From NCBI GenBank assembly GCA_051453625.1, contig JBOZIK010000001.1, positions 254,170,976-254,204,067 on the forward strand: 33,092 nt of DNA, read 5' to 3'. The position numbers and the translations under genes were made by a program. Below, piece by piece: positions 1-10,757 of the stretch. This DNA is from Welwitschia mirabilis (lineage: Eukaryota; Gnetophyta; Gnetopsida; Welwitschiales). Position 1 is the first letter of the stretch. Each line of letters begins with the position of its first letter. The notes beneath the pieces are model-generated. The model was not told the DNA's origin, did not search any database, and was given only the letters and a program-made list of their open reading frames with translations.

Positions 1-413
1 GACTTATGTATTTACTCACGATATTTCTATGATTAGTAATATTTTACTTAGGAATTTTAAATGATAAGATTGACTTTATCCAATCTTTAGACATTTGTAT
101 GTCTATAAACTTAATTTTAAAGGAAGATTCCTTGATTCTTTTATTCTCTTTTAATGGTGTAAGTAATTAGTTATTTTTGCATGTTCTTACTTTGTTACTT
201 ATCTCATTACTTAACTTTTATCCATACAAGTAATTGGTCATGTGTAATGTTATATATTTAAAAGAAGAAGAAGAAAAAGAAGAAGAAGAAGAAGAAGAAA
301 GAGAAAAAAGAAATAACAATCATGCTCTCTCATATTATATCTCAAAACATGATCATCATGATGTCCTACTGCAAAGCACACCAAGGCAAATATTCTTAAG
401 AGGGACCTTTGTT
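1..413. other. AT-rich flank with GAA microsatellite, no gene
   Basis: No gene is visible. The only structured element is the GAA-rich microsatellite at 261-312. A short open frame over it encodes a Glu/Lys run and is a by-product of the microsatellite. By position the segment could belong to the 3' non-coding part of the element whose LTR starts at 3102, but nothing in the sequence proves it. Confidence 0.5.
261..312. repeat. (GAA)n microsatellite
   Basis: A run of mostly GAA/AAG triplets with a few A-rich interruptions. It lies about 100 bp before the first copy of the long tandem repeat. It is a polymorphic type of locus. Confidence 0.9.
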
Positions 414-968
414 AGCATGATATGGTAGCTATGAAAACTCCATTGAGGGGTTAGTTGGCCATGCTGTGCAGATCCTTAATCCTATGATAGTGGTTTCATT
501 CCTTTCATCATGGTAGAATAAAATTATACTTTGAGGCTATGAGATCAGTGATGTCCCTGGTGTCATCAGAGGCATTACTTTTCTTTTTATACTCATTTTA
601 TTTATTTATAATACTTTTACATGATCACTCTACTTTTTGAGATTCTAGTATTATTTTAAGATGATAACTTATAAGTTATTATTTAACAACTTTTTATCTT
701 ATCATTCATTGTTTGTTGACATTAGACATACTTGACATTATCATAATCATTACCTATTTGACTGGTACTTTATGAGTTTTTACATACTATCATGCATCTT
801 TTATTAAGTGATTTTATGATTTTTACTAAGGGAATTTATTAAGTTAGAATTTAGGGTAAGTAAGCAATCTCTTTTATATTCCTAGTTATCCATTTTCATT
901 TCATTTTTATTTTGCTATTTTGTTGGATTTTTTCAAAGTCATTTCCCATACTTTTTCAGCATACTATT
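414..968. repeat. Long tandem repeat, copy 1
   Basis: The stretch starting AGCATGATATGG at 414 recurs at 1069. The first ~160 bp of the two copies differ at only a handful of positions. The correspondence continues with shared text around 690-710 and 1345-1364. The distal part (about 870-968) matches a third fragment at 1992-2075. The copy start-to-start distance is 655, but a 100-N gap lies between, so the true period is unknown. No coding function is recognised. Its position upstream of a polypurine tract and LTR suggests a repeat in the 3' untranslated region of an LTR element (inference). Confidence 0.85.
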
Positions 969-1068
969 NNNNNNNNNNNNNNNNNNNNNNNNNNNNNNNN
1001 NNNNNNNNNNNNNNNNNNNNNNNNNNNNNNNNNNNNNNNNNNNNNNNNNNNNNNNNNNNNNNNNNNNN
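969..1068. other. Assembly gap (100 N)
   Basis: Exactly 100 N, a length often used for gaps of unknown size. It falls between two near-identical repeat copies, so the array probably could not be resolved. Confidence 0.95.
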
Positions 1069-1364
1069 AGCATGATATGGTAGCTATGAAAACTCCATTG
1101 AGTGGTTAGTTGGCCATGCTGTGCAGATCCTTAATCCTATGATAGTGGTTGCATTCCTTTCATCATGGTAGAATAAAATTATACTTTGAGGCTATGAGAT
1201 CAGTGATGTCCCTGGTATCATCAGAGGTATTGCTTATTTTCTAAACTCATTTTATTTATTTATAGAACTTCCACATGATCATTCTACTTTGTTTGGATTC
1301 TAGTGTTTTTTTGATATGATATCTTATAAGTTCCTATTTTAAATAGCTTTTTATCTTATCATTC
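1069..1364. repeat. Long tandem repeat, copy 2 (cut by gap)
   Basis: Second copy of the repeat at 414, starting at the same AGCATGATATGG motif directly after a gap. Identity to copy 1 is very high by eye in the first 160 bp, then lower with small indels. It ends in a gap at the point equivalent to about 710 in copy 1. Confidence 0.85.
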
Positions 1365-1991
1365 NNNNNNNNNNNNNNNNNNNNNNNNNNNNNNNNNNNN
1401 NNNNNNNNNNNNNNNNNNNNNNNNNNNNNNNNNNNNNNNNNNNNNNNNNNNNNNNNNNNNNNNNNNNNNNNNNNNNNNNNNNNNNNNNNNNNNNNNNNNN
1501 NNNNNNNNNNNNNNNNNNNNNNNNNNNNNNNNNNNNNNNNNNNNNNNNNNNNNNNNNNNNNNNNNNNNNNNNNNNNNNNNNNNNNNNNNNNNNNNNNNNN
1601 NNNNNNNNNNNNNNNNNNNNNNNNNNNNNNNNNNNNNNNNNNNNNNNNNNNNNNNNNNNNNNNNNNNNNNNNNNNNNNNNNNNNNNNNNNNNNNNNNNNN
1701 NNNNNNNNNNNNNNNNNNNNNNNNNNNNNNNNNNNNNNNNNNNNNNNNNNNNNNNNNNNNNNNNNNNNNNNNNNNNNNNNNNNNNNNNNNNNNNNNNNNN
1801 NNNNNNNNNNNNNNNNNNNNNNNNNNNNNNNNNNNNNNNNNNNNNNNNNNNNNNNNNNNNNNNNNNNNNNNNNNNNNNNNNNNNNNNNNNNNNNNNNNNN
1901 NNNNNNNNNNNNNNNNNNNNNNNNNNNNNNNNNNNNNNNNNNNNNNNNNNNNNNNNNNNNNNNNNNNNNNNNNNNNNNNNNNNNNNNNNNN
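1365..1991. other. Assembly gap (627 N)
   Basis: The left flank matches copy 1 near 710 and the right flank matches copy 1 near 878. The missing DNA is therefore either about 170 bp of one copy or that plus whole repeat units. The stated 627 N is probably an estimate. Confidence 0.9.
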
Positions 1992-2075
1992 TGTGTTCTT
2001 AGTTATCCTTTTTTTTTCTTTAGATATTTTATTGGATTTTTCAAAGTCATTTTCCATACTTTTTTAGCATAATAT
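1992..2075. repeat. Long tandem repeat, third fragment
   Basis: Matches the distal end of copy 1 (about 878-968), including the shared blocks AGTTATCC and TTTCAAAGTCATTT. Beyond 2075 it runs into unique T-rich sequence, so this is the right-hand edge of the array. Confidence 0.75.
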
Positions 2076-3085
2076 TGTGGATCTAATCATTTTGTAGTTT
2101 CTTGTTGATATGTTTTCATATTTCTATAGGGATTATTTATTCTCTTTTAGGATCTAATGCATTCTAGTTCTTCTTCCATGAGTTTGGGCATATTTGTAGA
2201 ATCTTTGTGCATTTCTTCTTTATACTTAATGCATTTTCATCTATTTTCATGCTTTCTTTCATGAGTTCCTCTCCACCATGGGCATATTTTTTAGGCTATT
2301 TCTTCATTTTATACCTTCTCTCTACTTTTTCTAACTATGTTTTGTGTGTTTGCTTACTTTTAAAAAAATTTCTATTTTTTCTTTTCTCTTCAAACAGCTT
2401 ATTTGATTACTATCATTCCATGTTTTTCATTCCCACGAGAGCTGAGATGACATTCATCCTTTACCTTTGGTATAATTTGAGATGTCTTGCTTCACCTATG
2501 AGGGAAAGGGGAAGGACATTTTCTGGGCTTTCTTTTGTGATTTTTAGAATAAATTTTTGAAATTAAAGGGATCATGTTTTGAGATTTCATGTTACATATC
2601 TAGGATGAATTATTTGGATTAGATTTCATGTTAATTGAATAAATTCATGGACTTTATCTTNNNNNNNNNNNNNNNNNNNNNNNNNNNNNNNNNNNNNNNN
2701 NNNNNNNNNNNTACTCTTATCCTTTGCCTTTATGGATTACACTAATAAACTTAAATGCATCACTCTTTTGATATTAGCACTACTTAACTCTGTCGCATTA
2801 GTCTAATGTCACTATTTTATATTATGCATACACATTATCATTTTCTAAAGCTACCAATGTTACATTTTATCATTTTTGTATGTGTATGATGTTCATTCAT
2901 TATATGGTGACATGCTTAAGTAGTGGGCCTAGGAATATTTTGGTATTTGTATCAGTTAATTGGTTTTTGATATCTATTCCTACATGAGTAAATTGAACTA
3001 AACTTACATTTTTTTAATGTTGTTTTATCTTAAAAAAATTAGCTTGCAATACAGTTTATTGCTTACTTTATTAAGGACTGACAAG
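2076..3085. other. T-rich spacer between tandem repeat and LTR, no gene
   Basis: T-rich DNA with a 51-N gap at 2661-2711. A 117-codon open frame at 2207-2560 is a run of Phe/Leu/Ser codons produced by T-rich sequence and shows no domain. By position this would be the 3' untranslated part of the plus-strand LTR element ending at the LTR that starts at 3102. I see no pol or envelope-like coding trace. Confidence 0.5.
2661..2711. other. Assembly gap (51 N)
   Basis: Run of N in T-rich non-coding sequence; the flanks do not obviously overlap. Confidence 0.95.
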
Positions 3086-3101
3086 GCTAAGTAGGAGGCT
3101 A
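3086..3101 (+). other. Polypurine tract upstream of LTR
   Basis: GCTAAGTAGGAGGCTA directly precedes the LTR start. The same block (GCTAGGTAGGGGGCTA) sits at the same place before the LTR at 31493. The polypurine tract is the plus-strand primer for reverse transcription and marks the inner side of a 3' LTR. The body of this element should therefore lie to the left. Confidence 0.6.
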
Positions 3102-4339
3102 TGTTGTGATGCCAATTTGTAGAAATTTGATGGCATATTTTAAGTACTTTTATAGGACATTTATAGGTTTGAATGTAATACTAATGATTATGAATAACTA
3201 TCAGGATGATCATTGCAACATGCAATTCTTAGAATATTTGGAGATTCTCAGGCTTATTTTGATACTACATACTTTAGAAGAAGGATTTACCATGTAGAAG
3301 ATTGATTCCTTATTGAGATTAAAGATGAAAAAGCTTGTCATCCCCTCTGCCATCCCCATGATAGACAAGATGATAGCACTATTGACATGGATAGAGATTG
3401 TGGAGTTGACAGTGGGGCCTGAAGTTGATGGAGTACATTTTAATGTAGAGTGATATCCCATCTATTATCCTTATGATAGTCAAGATGACAGCTATTTTTC
3501 TATGGTCAAAAATAATTATCTTTATAATGGGGTCATGTGACCCATTTGGGCTATTAAGGTTTCTTTTCTGACTTCTATACTTGAGTTTATAGAACGTCAT
3601 TGTAAAACTATAAATACCCTTCCCCTCATTCACTTATATTTCCATCTTTTGTACCCAATATTCTTGTGATAGAAGAATAAAGGACAGGAGGTCCATTCAG
3701 TAGCTACAGAGATGATTTCCCTTGGTGTTTAACTGAGTATCTTCCATTAAGTGCTACTAATTTGTTGTAAATGTATGTAAAGTTCTATGATCAATTCAAA
3801 TACTTTTTTCAATTCAATTATCTTTATGTCCCTTATTGTTTAAGTTGATTATAGTTTAAGTGATAATTATGTAATTTATTTTGATCATAAGGGAAACCTT
3901 TATCAAGATTGATTCTATTAGTTTATATTTGCATTGTTATTTCATTTCAATTCCATATTGCATTCCATATTCTATTTGGTATATCTCATAGTTTACATTG
4001 ATTAAGAACAAGTAAAGTACTCTTCTTAATTGATTTAAATGATAGAGAAGCTAGTTCTTGTGATAGGAAAATTAGAATTTAATAGAATCCATTCCACTTC
4101 CATTTGCATTTCATCTCCATTCACTTTGCATTACATTTTACTTTGTGATTTACTTTTAGTTATTAAAAGATAAAAAGACTAAAAATAACTTCAGAAATCA
4201 ATTCTCTAACTCTAAGCCTAGTGCTTTAATTAGAATTACAACATTTGAGTAAAATTTCTTCTATACTCGTATGTGTTTTTTGCAACTATTATGGTTTACA
4301 GGTTTGCCTAGAGAACTTATGGGCTGTATAAATTCACAT
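3102..4339 (+). mobile_element. LTR of Athila/Tat-like Ty3/gypsy element (3' LTR)
   Basis: Starts TGTTGTGATGCC, matching the LTR heads at 30861 (TGTTGCGATCCC) and 31493. It follows a polypurine tract, holds a TATA box about 507 bp in (3609-3616) and a polyadenylation-type AATAAA near 3675. The later part (CA- and CATTT-rich, then CTAAGCCTA) resembles the end of the LTR at 31493-32672. The 3' end is uncertain: the best candidates are CACATCA near 4339 or the CAACA near 4240, giving 1.14-1.24 kb against 1.18 kb for the other copy. The interior has diverged strongly from the other LTR, so it is a different subfamily or much older. Short open frames at 3106-3633 on both strands are chance frames inside the LTR. 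Confidence 0.6.
3609..3616 (+). promoter_or_regulatory. LTR TATA box
   Basis: TATAAATA followed by a C-rich stretch, at about the same relative place as TATAAAA in the LTR at 31493. Expected to set the U3/R boundary about 30 bp downstream. Confidence 0.55.
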
Positions 4340-5245
4340 CATAATAGTTTCTAATCTTTTGTAAGTAATTTTTTTAACCTTCTTTCGATAACATTTAGAT
4401 TTTCTTAGGTGGTTTAAGGATTGGGTTTATTTTGCACTAAGAGTCCTCCTTTATTTTTATTTTTATTTTCTTCTTTAGGGCTTTCAATTAGAACTACTAC
4501 AACTTTCTTATATTTCTTTGTTTCTCTAACTCTTCTAATATTCAATCCTTTATTGCTAAGTTTTTTATATGTATGTATATGAAGGATCCTTTATAGCCTT
4601 TCTTCAATTTCTTAGTTAATAGGGATAGGGTGATTTTGGTTTAAACTTCTATTTTCTATTTTCATTAAAATCTATAATATATTCTTGATTAATGTCCATC
4701 TATTTTGTAAATGTTTAGTATAATGTATAGCATTTATGCATATATCCTCCTTGATTATAATATCTACACAAATTATTATCTTCCTTGATTATAATGTCTA
4801 CATAAATGATTATCTTCTTTGACTATATGAAATATCTATCCTAAATTACCACTTACTTATTCCATAATTTTATTAATAAACCTTTTTTTTATTCCATTAC
4901 TATCATCTTATTTCTTTTTGTAAATTTAACTTATTTTATATAGTCGTTTTAAGGTTTCATCTATGACTTTAAGGCTTTGATTTTAAGAAATATCTAATAC
5001 TTATAAAATTTTAGTACTAATTCTTTTAAAGAAATTTTAAATATTTTCTTTCAAATAAATTCTATTATTGAAAAACCTCTTTAACAGGGCTAATATTTAT
5101 CATTAAAATTATTACATTTTTCATGTGATCCTTCATTGATGTTTCTGATTTGATCTCTAATATTTTTAATTAAAGGTTAGTACTTACTTAAAATTTTATT
5201 CCTTAATTTAGTCTAGGTATGTACACCATCTGAAAATTAGAAATA
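4340..5245. other. AT-rich unassigned DNA
   Basis: No gene or recognisable element apart from the 34-bp minisatellite at 4745-4838. Very AT-rich, hardly any CG dinucleotide. Probably old repeat DNA. Confidence 0.5.
4745..4838. repeat. 34-bp minisatellite, about 2.7 copies
   Basis: The phrase CCTTGATTATAAT(A/G)TCTACA recurs 34 bp apart (4745 and 4779), followed by a third degraded unit from 4813 (TCTTCTTTGACTATA). A small local tandem duplication with no coding sense. Confidence 0.75.
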
Positions 5246-5557
5246 CTAAAGTATTTTATCTTCTTCTAAAGAACTAAAATAGTATCTTAATCTTTCTGCA
5301 TCAATGTCAAAATAGCTTACCTTGAAAAATGAATTAAATATATTTAAATATAGAATGGAATAATGAATTTTTATTCTTTTAAATATTGGTATTAAAGTAA
5401 GACTAATGTTTCTAATTTTATTAGAATTGGATAGAGATCTTTCATCTAATGGATTTATTTCTCTATACTTGGAGAAGTAGGCATAAAAATTTACATCCTT
5501 TTCATAAAGAATCCATAGTAATATTGAGGGTTGAATTAATTCTTGAACCTCTAGCAT
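5246..5557 (-). other. Unrecognised 103-codon open frame
   Basis: An uninterrupted frame of 103 codons from an ATG, longer than expected in DNA this AT-rich. Residues mix charged and aromatic amino acids (EKDVNFYAYFSKYREINP near residues 19-36) and it is predicted mostly helical by eye. I do not recognise a family. A weak thought is a decayed Gag capsid-type segment, because of the INP...ERSL phrase and a helical tail, but no zinc knuckle or neighbouring pol supports it. A chance frame is at least as likely. No upstream promoter or splice pattern is evident. Confidence 0.15.
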
Positions 5558-7441
5558 TTTGAAAATTAGTTAGTTTTTTCAAAAGTTTGTAAAAAATTTT
5601 TCTATTACATCTTTTCATATAATTATTCTATAATTAACTTCATAATTAAACTTAGATTCTATGGAATCTGCATTAACATATAGATCATTTTCTTTTACAG
5701 TTACAATAATGAAAGTGTCTTTTATGCTAAACTTTCTATATTCTTATGGAGATTAGTATCCAGACATTTTTCTCCATCTTTTATTTTTAGCTTTTTTGAA
5801 AAGTATAAATGGCATGTTATTATTTTCTATACTATTGACATAATATCATTTATTTAGCACATATCCACAGTAATAACACTAAAATAATGATACAAATGTA
5901 AGTTATTTCAATGTGGGAAATTTAGAAAAGTTTTAAATTAATCTTACTATCATTTTATTAAGTTCATTATCATTTTAGAGGGTTTTGAATCTAGAGTGTG
6001 ATAAAGTACAAGCATTTACAAACATACATAAAAATGAACTTAAAAAATCATAAGAGAAAGAAAAAGGAAAACAAGTCCAAACTAATATTCTTATATTACT
6101 TATTATATTTCATAAGTTATTTATTTTAAAAGTTTAGTTTTTAAAACTTCCCTCTTTTAAGAATTAAAACTTCTTTTTAAGTTATTTAGAGATAAAAAAT
6201 AACCTATTACTAGGTTATAAGAAAACTTAGATTTACTTTTTCATTAATACACTTAAGAATCACAATATAAAGTAAAATAAAGAAATAAAAAATTAGGCTA
6301 TGATTGTCTAAGAAGTGATTTCTCTATTAAAATGTAAAGAATAATATCACCTACTTAGAAACAGTTAGTTATGCAAATAAAGCATAGAATTCCAAAGGAA
6401 GTAAAGAAAATAGTTGAATTGTGTAGTTCCATATTAAATTAGATTATATAATCCACTTATGAAAAACATTCATTCGTAAGTGTTACTGATATCTTTAGTA
6501 TATTACCCCTCTATCTTTAGATAGGATTAATACCTTGTCAAAAAGATATGATGAAATGATTTATAGCCTTATTTATAGAAGTAAAATAGATACCATCATG
6601 GCTATCATAACTATTTTTTAGAAATCTTTTCCATGTGTCTAGATTAATCTTCCTACTTCTTCATTTGTCTTTGTTTGCCTTCATTTTATAGACCTACATT
6701 ATTATATACGTACAAGGATGTAACCACTTCATTATTCAAAATATTTAACTAGTAATTTCAAAAATCTATTACTTATATAATATATAAAAAAAATTTAATT
6801 TTTGCATTGTAATATAACATCCTTATATATTTTTCCAAAACATAAGGTTTATGAAAGATTTTACAAATTTTTAAATTCAGTAGTAAGTTAAGAAATTAGA
6901 GATTATTAACTCTCTAAACTAAGAATTATCTAATGATTCAAATCTAAAATCCAATTTCTATATCATGAGGATTCCTTACATAATTTTAAATCTATAAGGT
7001 TATGTATGAAAAGACAAATATATCATTCTTATAAATAAAAGTGTAGCTTCCTAGTTTTTTGCCCAAAACTATAAATGTTACTTGGCTTAACCATCTGAGC
7101 TATCAAGACACTTAAGAATTAATTTGCTATAAATATTAAATAACCTTAATTATATGTTGTTTCAAATGTATCATCTATGGCTTAAATTAAGGGTTTACTA
7201 AATCTATAAAATAAAAGCATAAACATATAACTTTACATTAAGGGAGAGTAAGTAACACTTGTAATTCTTCCAATAAAAAAAGACATAAATATATTGCTAA
7301 TATATGCATATATCTATAACACTTCCTCAATGTTAAAATAAATTAGAGTACAATAACCATGTTTATATAAATATCATAATTTTATTAGAACATCCAAGAT
7401 CATTCAAATAAAAACATGTATCTAAATGACAAGCATGAAAA
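5558..7441. other. AT-rich unassigned DNA, possible old LTR
   Basis: No coding trace. Contains a TATAAATAAG on the minus strand at 6568-6577 that could be an LTR promoter, and a tRNA-like A box at 7091-7102 (minus). Otherwise unrecognised. Confidence 0.4.
6568..6577 (-). promoter_or_regulatory. Candidate minus-strand TATA box
   Basis: TATAAATAAG on the minus strand. The same 10-mer occurs at 8713-8722, again on the minus strand and followed by ATTTCAT...ATATC text. This could mark two copies of one old LTR promoter, but the flanks do not align well upstream. Confidence 0.2.
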
Positions 7442-7798
7442 NNNNNNNNNNNNNNNNNNNNNNNNNNNNNNNNNNNNNNNNNNNNNNNNNNNNNNNNNNN
7501 NNNNNNNNNNNNNNNNNNNNNNNNNNNNNNNNNNNNNNNNNNNNNNNNNNNNNNNNNNNNNNNNNNNNNNNNNNNNNNNNNNNNNNNNNNNNNNNNNNNN
7601 NNNNNNNNNNNNNNNNNNNNNNNNNNNNNNNNNNNNNNNNNNNNNNNNNNNNNNNNNNNNNNNNNNNNNNNNNNNNNNNNNNNNNNNNNNNNNNNNNNNN
7701 NNNNNNNNNNNNNNNNNNNNNNNNNNNNNNNNNNNNNNNNNNNNNNNNNNNNNNNNNNNNNNNNNNNNNNNNNNNNNNNNNNNNNNNNNNNNNNNNNN
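7442..7798. other. Assembly gap (357 N) with identical edges
   Basis: The 19 bases before the gap (7423-7441) and the 19 after it (7799-7817) are the same: TAAATGACAAGCATGAAAA. Either two contigs overlap here and the gap is false, or a tandem repeat was collapsed. Confidence 0.9.
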
Positions 7799-9005
7799 TA
7801 AATGACAAGCATGAAAAAGGGTACTCAGTCCATCTTGCCTCAGCTATCTCATTCCAAGGTCTAGGTCCTATACATGCAAGTATGGCATGAGAACTTTACC
7901 CTTCATAGTTTCTAGTATGGCCTATGGCAAGGTTTAGATAAAGGGTTTTCAAGCACATGATAGGTTTTGTAAGAAAAATTGAAATGTAATCAATACCTCT
8001 TATAAATTTTACTAATTCAAATTCACATATCCAATTTTAGTAATCCAAGAATGTACAGTCAATGGAATCCAAGAATGCACTACCAAAAGCATGTCAAAAA
8101 TACCCATTTGTTTAGAAGTTCATTCCTATGCTAATAGGAACCCTTCAGATGGGATAAATCCTCTAAAGCTACAAAGACATCTTTTCATGCATAACTATAT
8201 GGGTCATAAACATCACCCTGATTACTTTGATACTTCACTCTCATGGCCAATGGAAGCCTCTTAGGTTTCTAGCCCCTGCAGCCAAATAATTTAGTTACTT
8301 ATCCAAGTTTATTTTAAGCATAAAAATTTAATTCACAATCAAGATATTACATGTGTAAGAAAAGACTTATAAGATCTCATAAGACAGTAAGAAAAATCCA
8401 TTAGTGGTATAAAAGATATAAGAATTAAATTGAAACAATACAAAAGATGCAAGAATTCCTTGGTACCACACAAGAAATAAATGAATGACCATGAACACTA
8501 TGAAGATGCAAAGATAAATGACCATTTAAGATATAAATAATAAATACCATTAAGAAATTAAATTAAACCAAAAAATATATCCAAATTTAACATGAAAACT
8601 CAAGAACTCTTGAAGATTCTAAGGCTCTAAGGTTTTCCAAGCTCTAAGTTAAAGTCATCAAGATTTGATAGCAAATACTTTCTCAAGATATGAAATGAGA
8701 GAAGGAGATAGTCTTATTTATAGCAAAGGATATAGGATATGACAAGACATGAGAACATGAAGATACACCAACAAAAAAAGAGGGTGGTAAAGGTGGTAAA
8801 GATGGTGGAAGTGGTGGAATTGGTAGGGATTCCAGAACCCTTAATCATTACCTTGTTAGGCTACTAGATACATAATATTTCATCATAATAAATAATAATT
8901 CATTTCCTAAAATAAAAAATTAAAATGAGCCATGACATAAATATATTTTTCATGTTAAATAAAGGAAATTATAACAATTACATAAGGAAAATAATAGTAA
9001 TTCAA
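7799..9005 (-). mobile_element. Possible degraded LTR, minus strand
   Basis: This stretch is less AT-rich than its surroundings. On the minus strand it shows a TATA-type element (8713-8722) followed by about 0.9 kb of non-coding text, which is an LTR-like layout. There is no open frame, no clear TG/CA terminus, no PBS and no PPT, so the family and ends cannot be given. A GGTGGTAAA-type repeat lies at 8784-8826, upstream of the TATA on the minus strand. Other old repeat DNA is equally possible. Confidence 0.25.
8784..8826. repeat. 9-bp GGTGGTAAA-type tandem repeat
   Basis: Roughly five degenerate GGTGGNANN units in a row. It stands out as a G-rich plus-strand tract in AT-rich DNA. Confidence 0.7.
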
Positions 9006-9125
9006 CCACTAATTTAGCCACTAATGTAATCACTAATTTATTCACTAATATAACCACTAATTTTAACCACTAATTTAGCTACTAACTTAGCCACTAACAT
9101 AGCCATTAATTTAACTGCTAATATT
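9004..9125. repeat. Minisatellite of CCACTAATTTA units
   Basis: About ten degenerate units of the form (A/G)CCACTAATNTA, 9-13 bp each, such as CCACTAATTTAG and CCACTAATGTAA. Unit length varies by a few bases, suggesting an old array that has drifted. Confidence 0.85.
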
Positions 9126-10270
9126 AAAAGTAAATTACCAAGAGTTTATAATAAAAATAATATTACGGCTATTACAAGATGAAAGGATTTAAAATAATTG
9201 CAGCACAAAATTTTGTATAATATAATTACATCTTAACAATAAGAAAAATACATACAATAACTAAATTAGCTTTGTAACTCTATAACAAAAATTATTTTAA
9301 GTCCTGGATCTTGAAAGTCTAAACATGACAAAAATTATTTAAAATTCATTTGTGAATGAAAATATACAAATGTTTTCACTAAATTAGTCATTTTGAGTTT
9401 TATCATTGAACATATAATATCCTAACAAACATCCTAAAAGACATAAATACATTTTAAATGGCCTAATACTAGCTTGAAATATAATACTTACTCATATTTT
9501 ATAAGTTACAAAAATAGTTGTAACAAATATAGGGTCATTGTCAAACTCAAAACTTTCACTTACCACATCTCCTCCAAAATTACATGCATTATAATATCTT
9601 ATCTACAATTATAATTTTAAATTTTAGACCTCTAAATTTTAGTAAATTAGTATGTTTTTTACACTATACATCTAATATTTATAATTAATTTATTGTCAAT
9701 CATGTTTATCCATTAATTTCTAAAGTTATTATTAAAAAGGATTAATTTTTAGTATTTTGAATATAAGACAATCTAAGCTATTGAGACTTACTAGAGCTAA
9801 ATTATTTAAGAATATTAGCACTACCATCTAAATACAAAGATAGCAAATTTCCCCTATAATCAAATTTTTAATTAATGTATGAAGACTAAGGACTACATAT
9901 CTATGTCTTATGACCTAGGAATATCTATCACTTCTGATCTATTAAATACTAAGAACATGTTAATAACTAACTTTATTTCTAAGTAGATTTATAAAAGACT
10001 AGAATATCTTAAGATCTCATCATCCTTTACATTCATTCTTCATTCATCTCTTGATTGATATAGGAATAGCTTCCATGATTATTACTTTATCATTCATCAT
10101 CATCCATTAGAAATCTATCATTTTTACAATTCTAGTGGCTGCAATGAGGTGTTATCTCTTCATGAGATTCTAAGACTTCTTTCTCCCTCTTTGGATTTAA
10201 GGGAATGATTGTTTCATGTGGTATTTATCATTGCTTATCTTATATTTGATTTATGATTTGATAATCCTTG
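9126..10270. other. AT-rich unassigned DNA
   Basis: No open frame of note, no domain trace and no clear repeat. Probably decayed transposon sequence. Confidence 0.45.
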
Positions 10271-10271
10271 T

Positions 10272-10757
10272 ACTAGTTGCATAATTAATTAATGTAATTT
10301 GATATCAATTGGATTTACTTCACTTTTACATCTCTAATTTAATTTATATTACTATTTATTCAAAATGTTTTTTTTCGATGTTCCTTTATAATTATTTTGT
10401 ATCATTAACCCTTTAATTCTTCATAGAATTTGAATGATTAATATTTTAGTAGATGATATCTTCGTACTATTTAAGTATCTTTATAAACTTCATTGTAAGA
10501 TGTGATAATTTAGTACTAGTTGCATAAATAATGAATGTAATTTGATATTGATTGGATTTACTTTACTTTTACATATTTAATTGAAATTATATTACTATTT
10601 ATCCAAAATGTTTTTTCGATGTTTCTTTACAATTATTTAGTATCATTAAACCTTTAATTCTTCATAGAGTTTAGATGATTAATATTTTAGTAGATGATAT
10701 CTTCGTACTATCTAAGTATCTTTATACACTTCATTGTAAGAAGTGATAATTTAGTAG
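10272..10757 (+). repeat. 243-bp direct tandem duplication
   Basis: Two head-to-tail units: ACTAGTTGCATA begins one at 10272 and the other at 10515. Most of the length aligns with scattered substitutions and one- or two-base indels. Both units carry the same reading ILVDDIFVL on the plus strand (near 10446 and 10686), which looks like the catalytic palm motif of a retroelement reverse transcriptase. The rest of each unit does not read convincingly as RT, so the coding link is tentative; the duplication itself is clear. Confidence 0.85.

Noticed and set aside
1359-2057. Long open frame (232 codons) on the minus strand
   Set aside because: It consists almost wholly of N; only short ends are real sequence. 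The same applies to frames over 7363-7890, 912-1109 and 31130-31380.
2207-2560. 117-codon open frame with many hydrophobic residues, like a membrane protein
   Set aside because: The hydrophobicity follows from T-rich DNA giving Phe, Leu and Ser codons. No domain, no conserved spacing, and it lies between a tandem repeat and an LTR.
3106-3633. Three overlapping open frames on both strands
   Set aside because: They lie inside the LTR and overlap its TATA-bearing U3 region; none resembles a protein.
9004-9125. CRISPR-like repeat-spacer array
   Set aside because: Units are short, degenerate and joined by variable AT-rich linkers; the setting is plant nuclear DNA.
10446-10480. Copia or gypsy RT called as a feature from the VDD motif
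   Set aside because: Residues before the motif lack the expected spacing to the conserved upstream blocks; kept only as a lead under findings.
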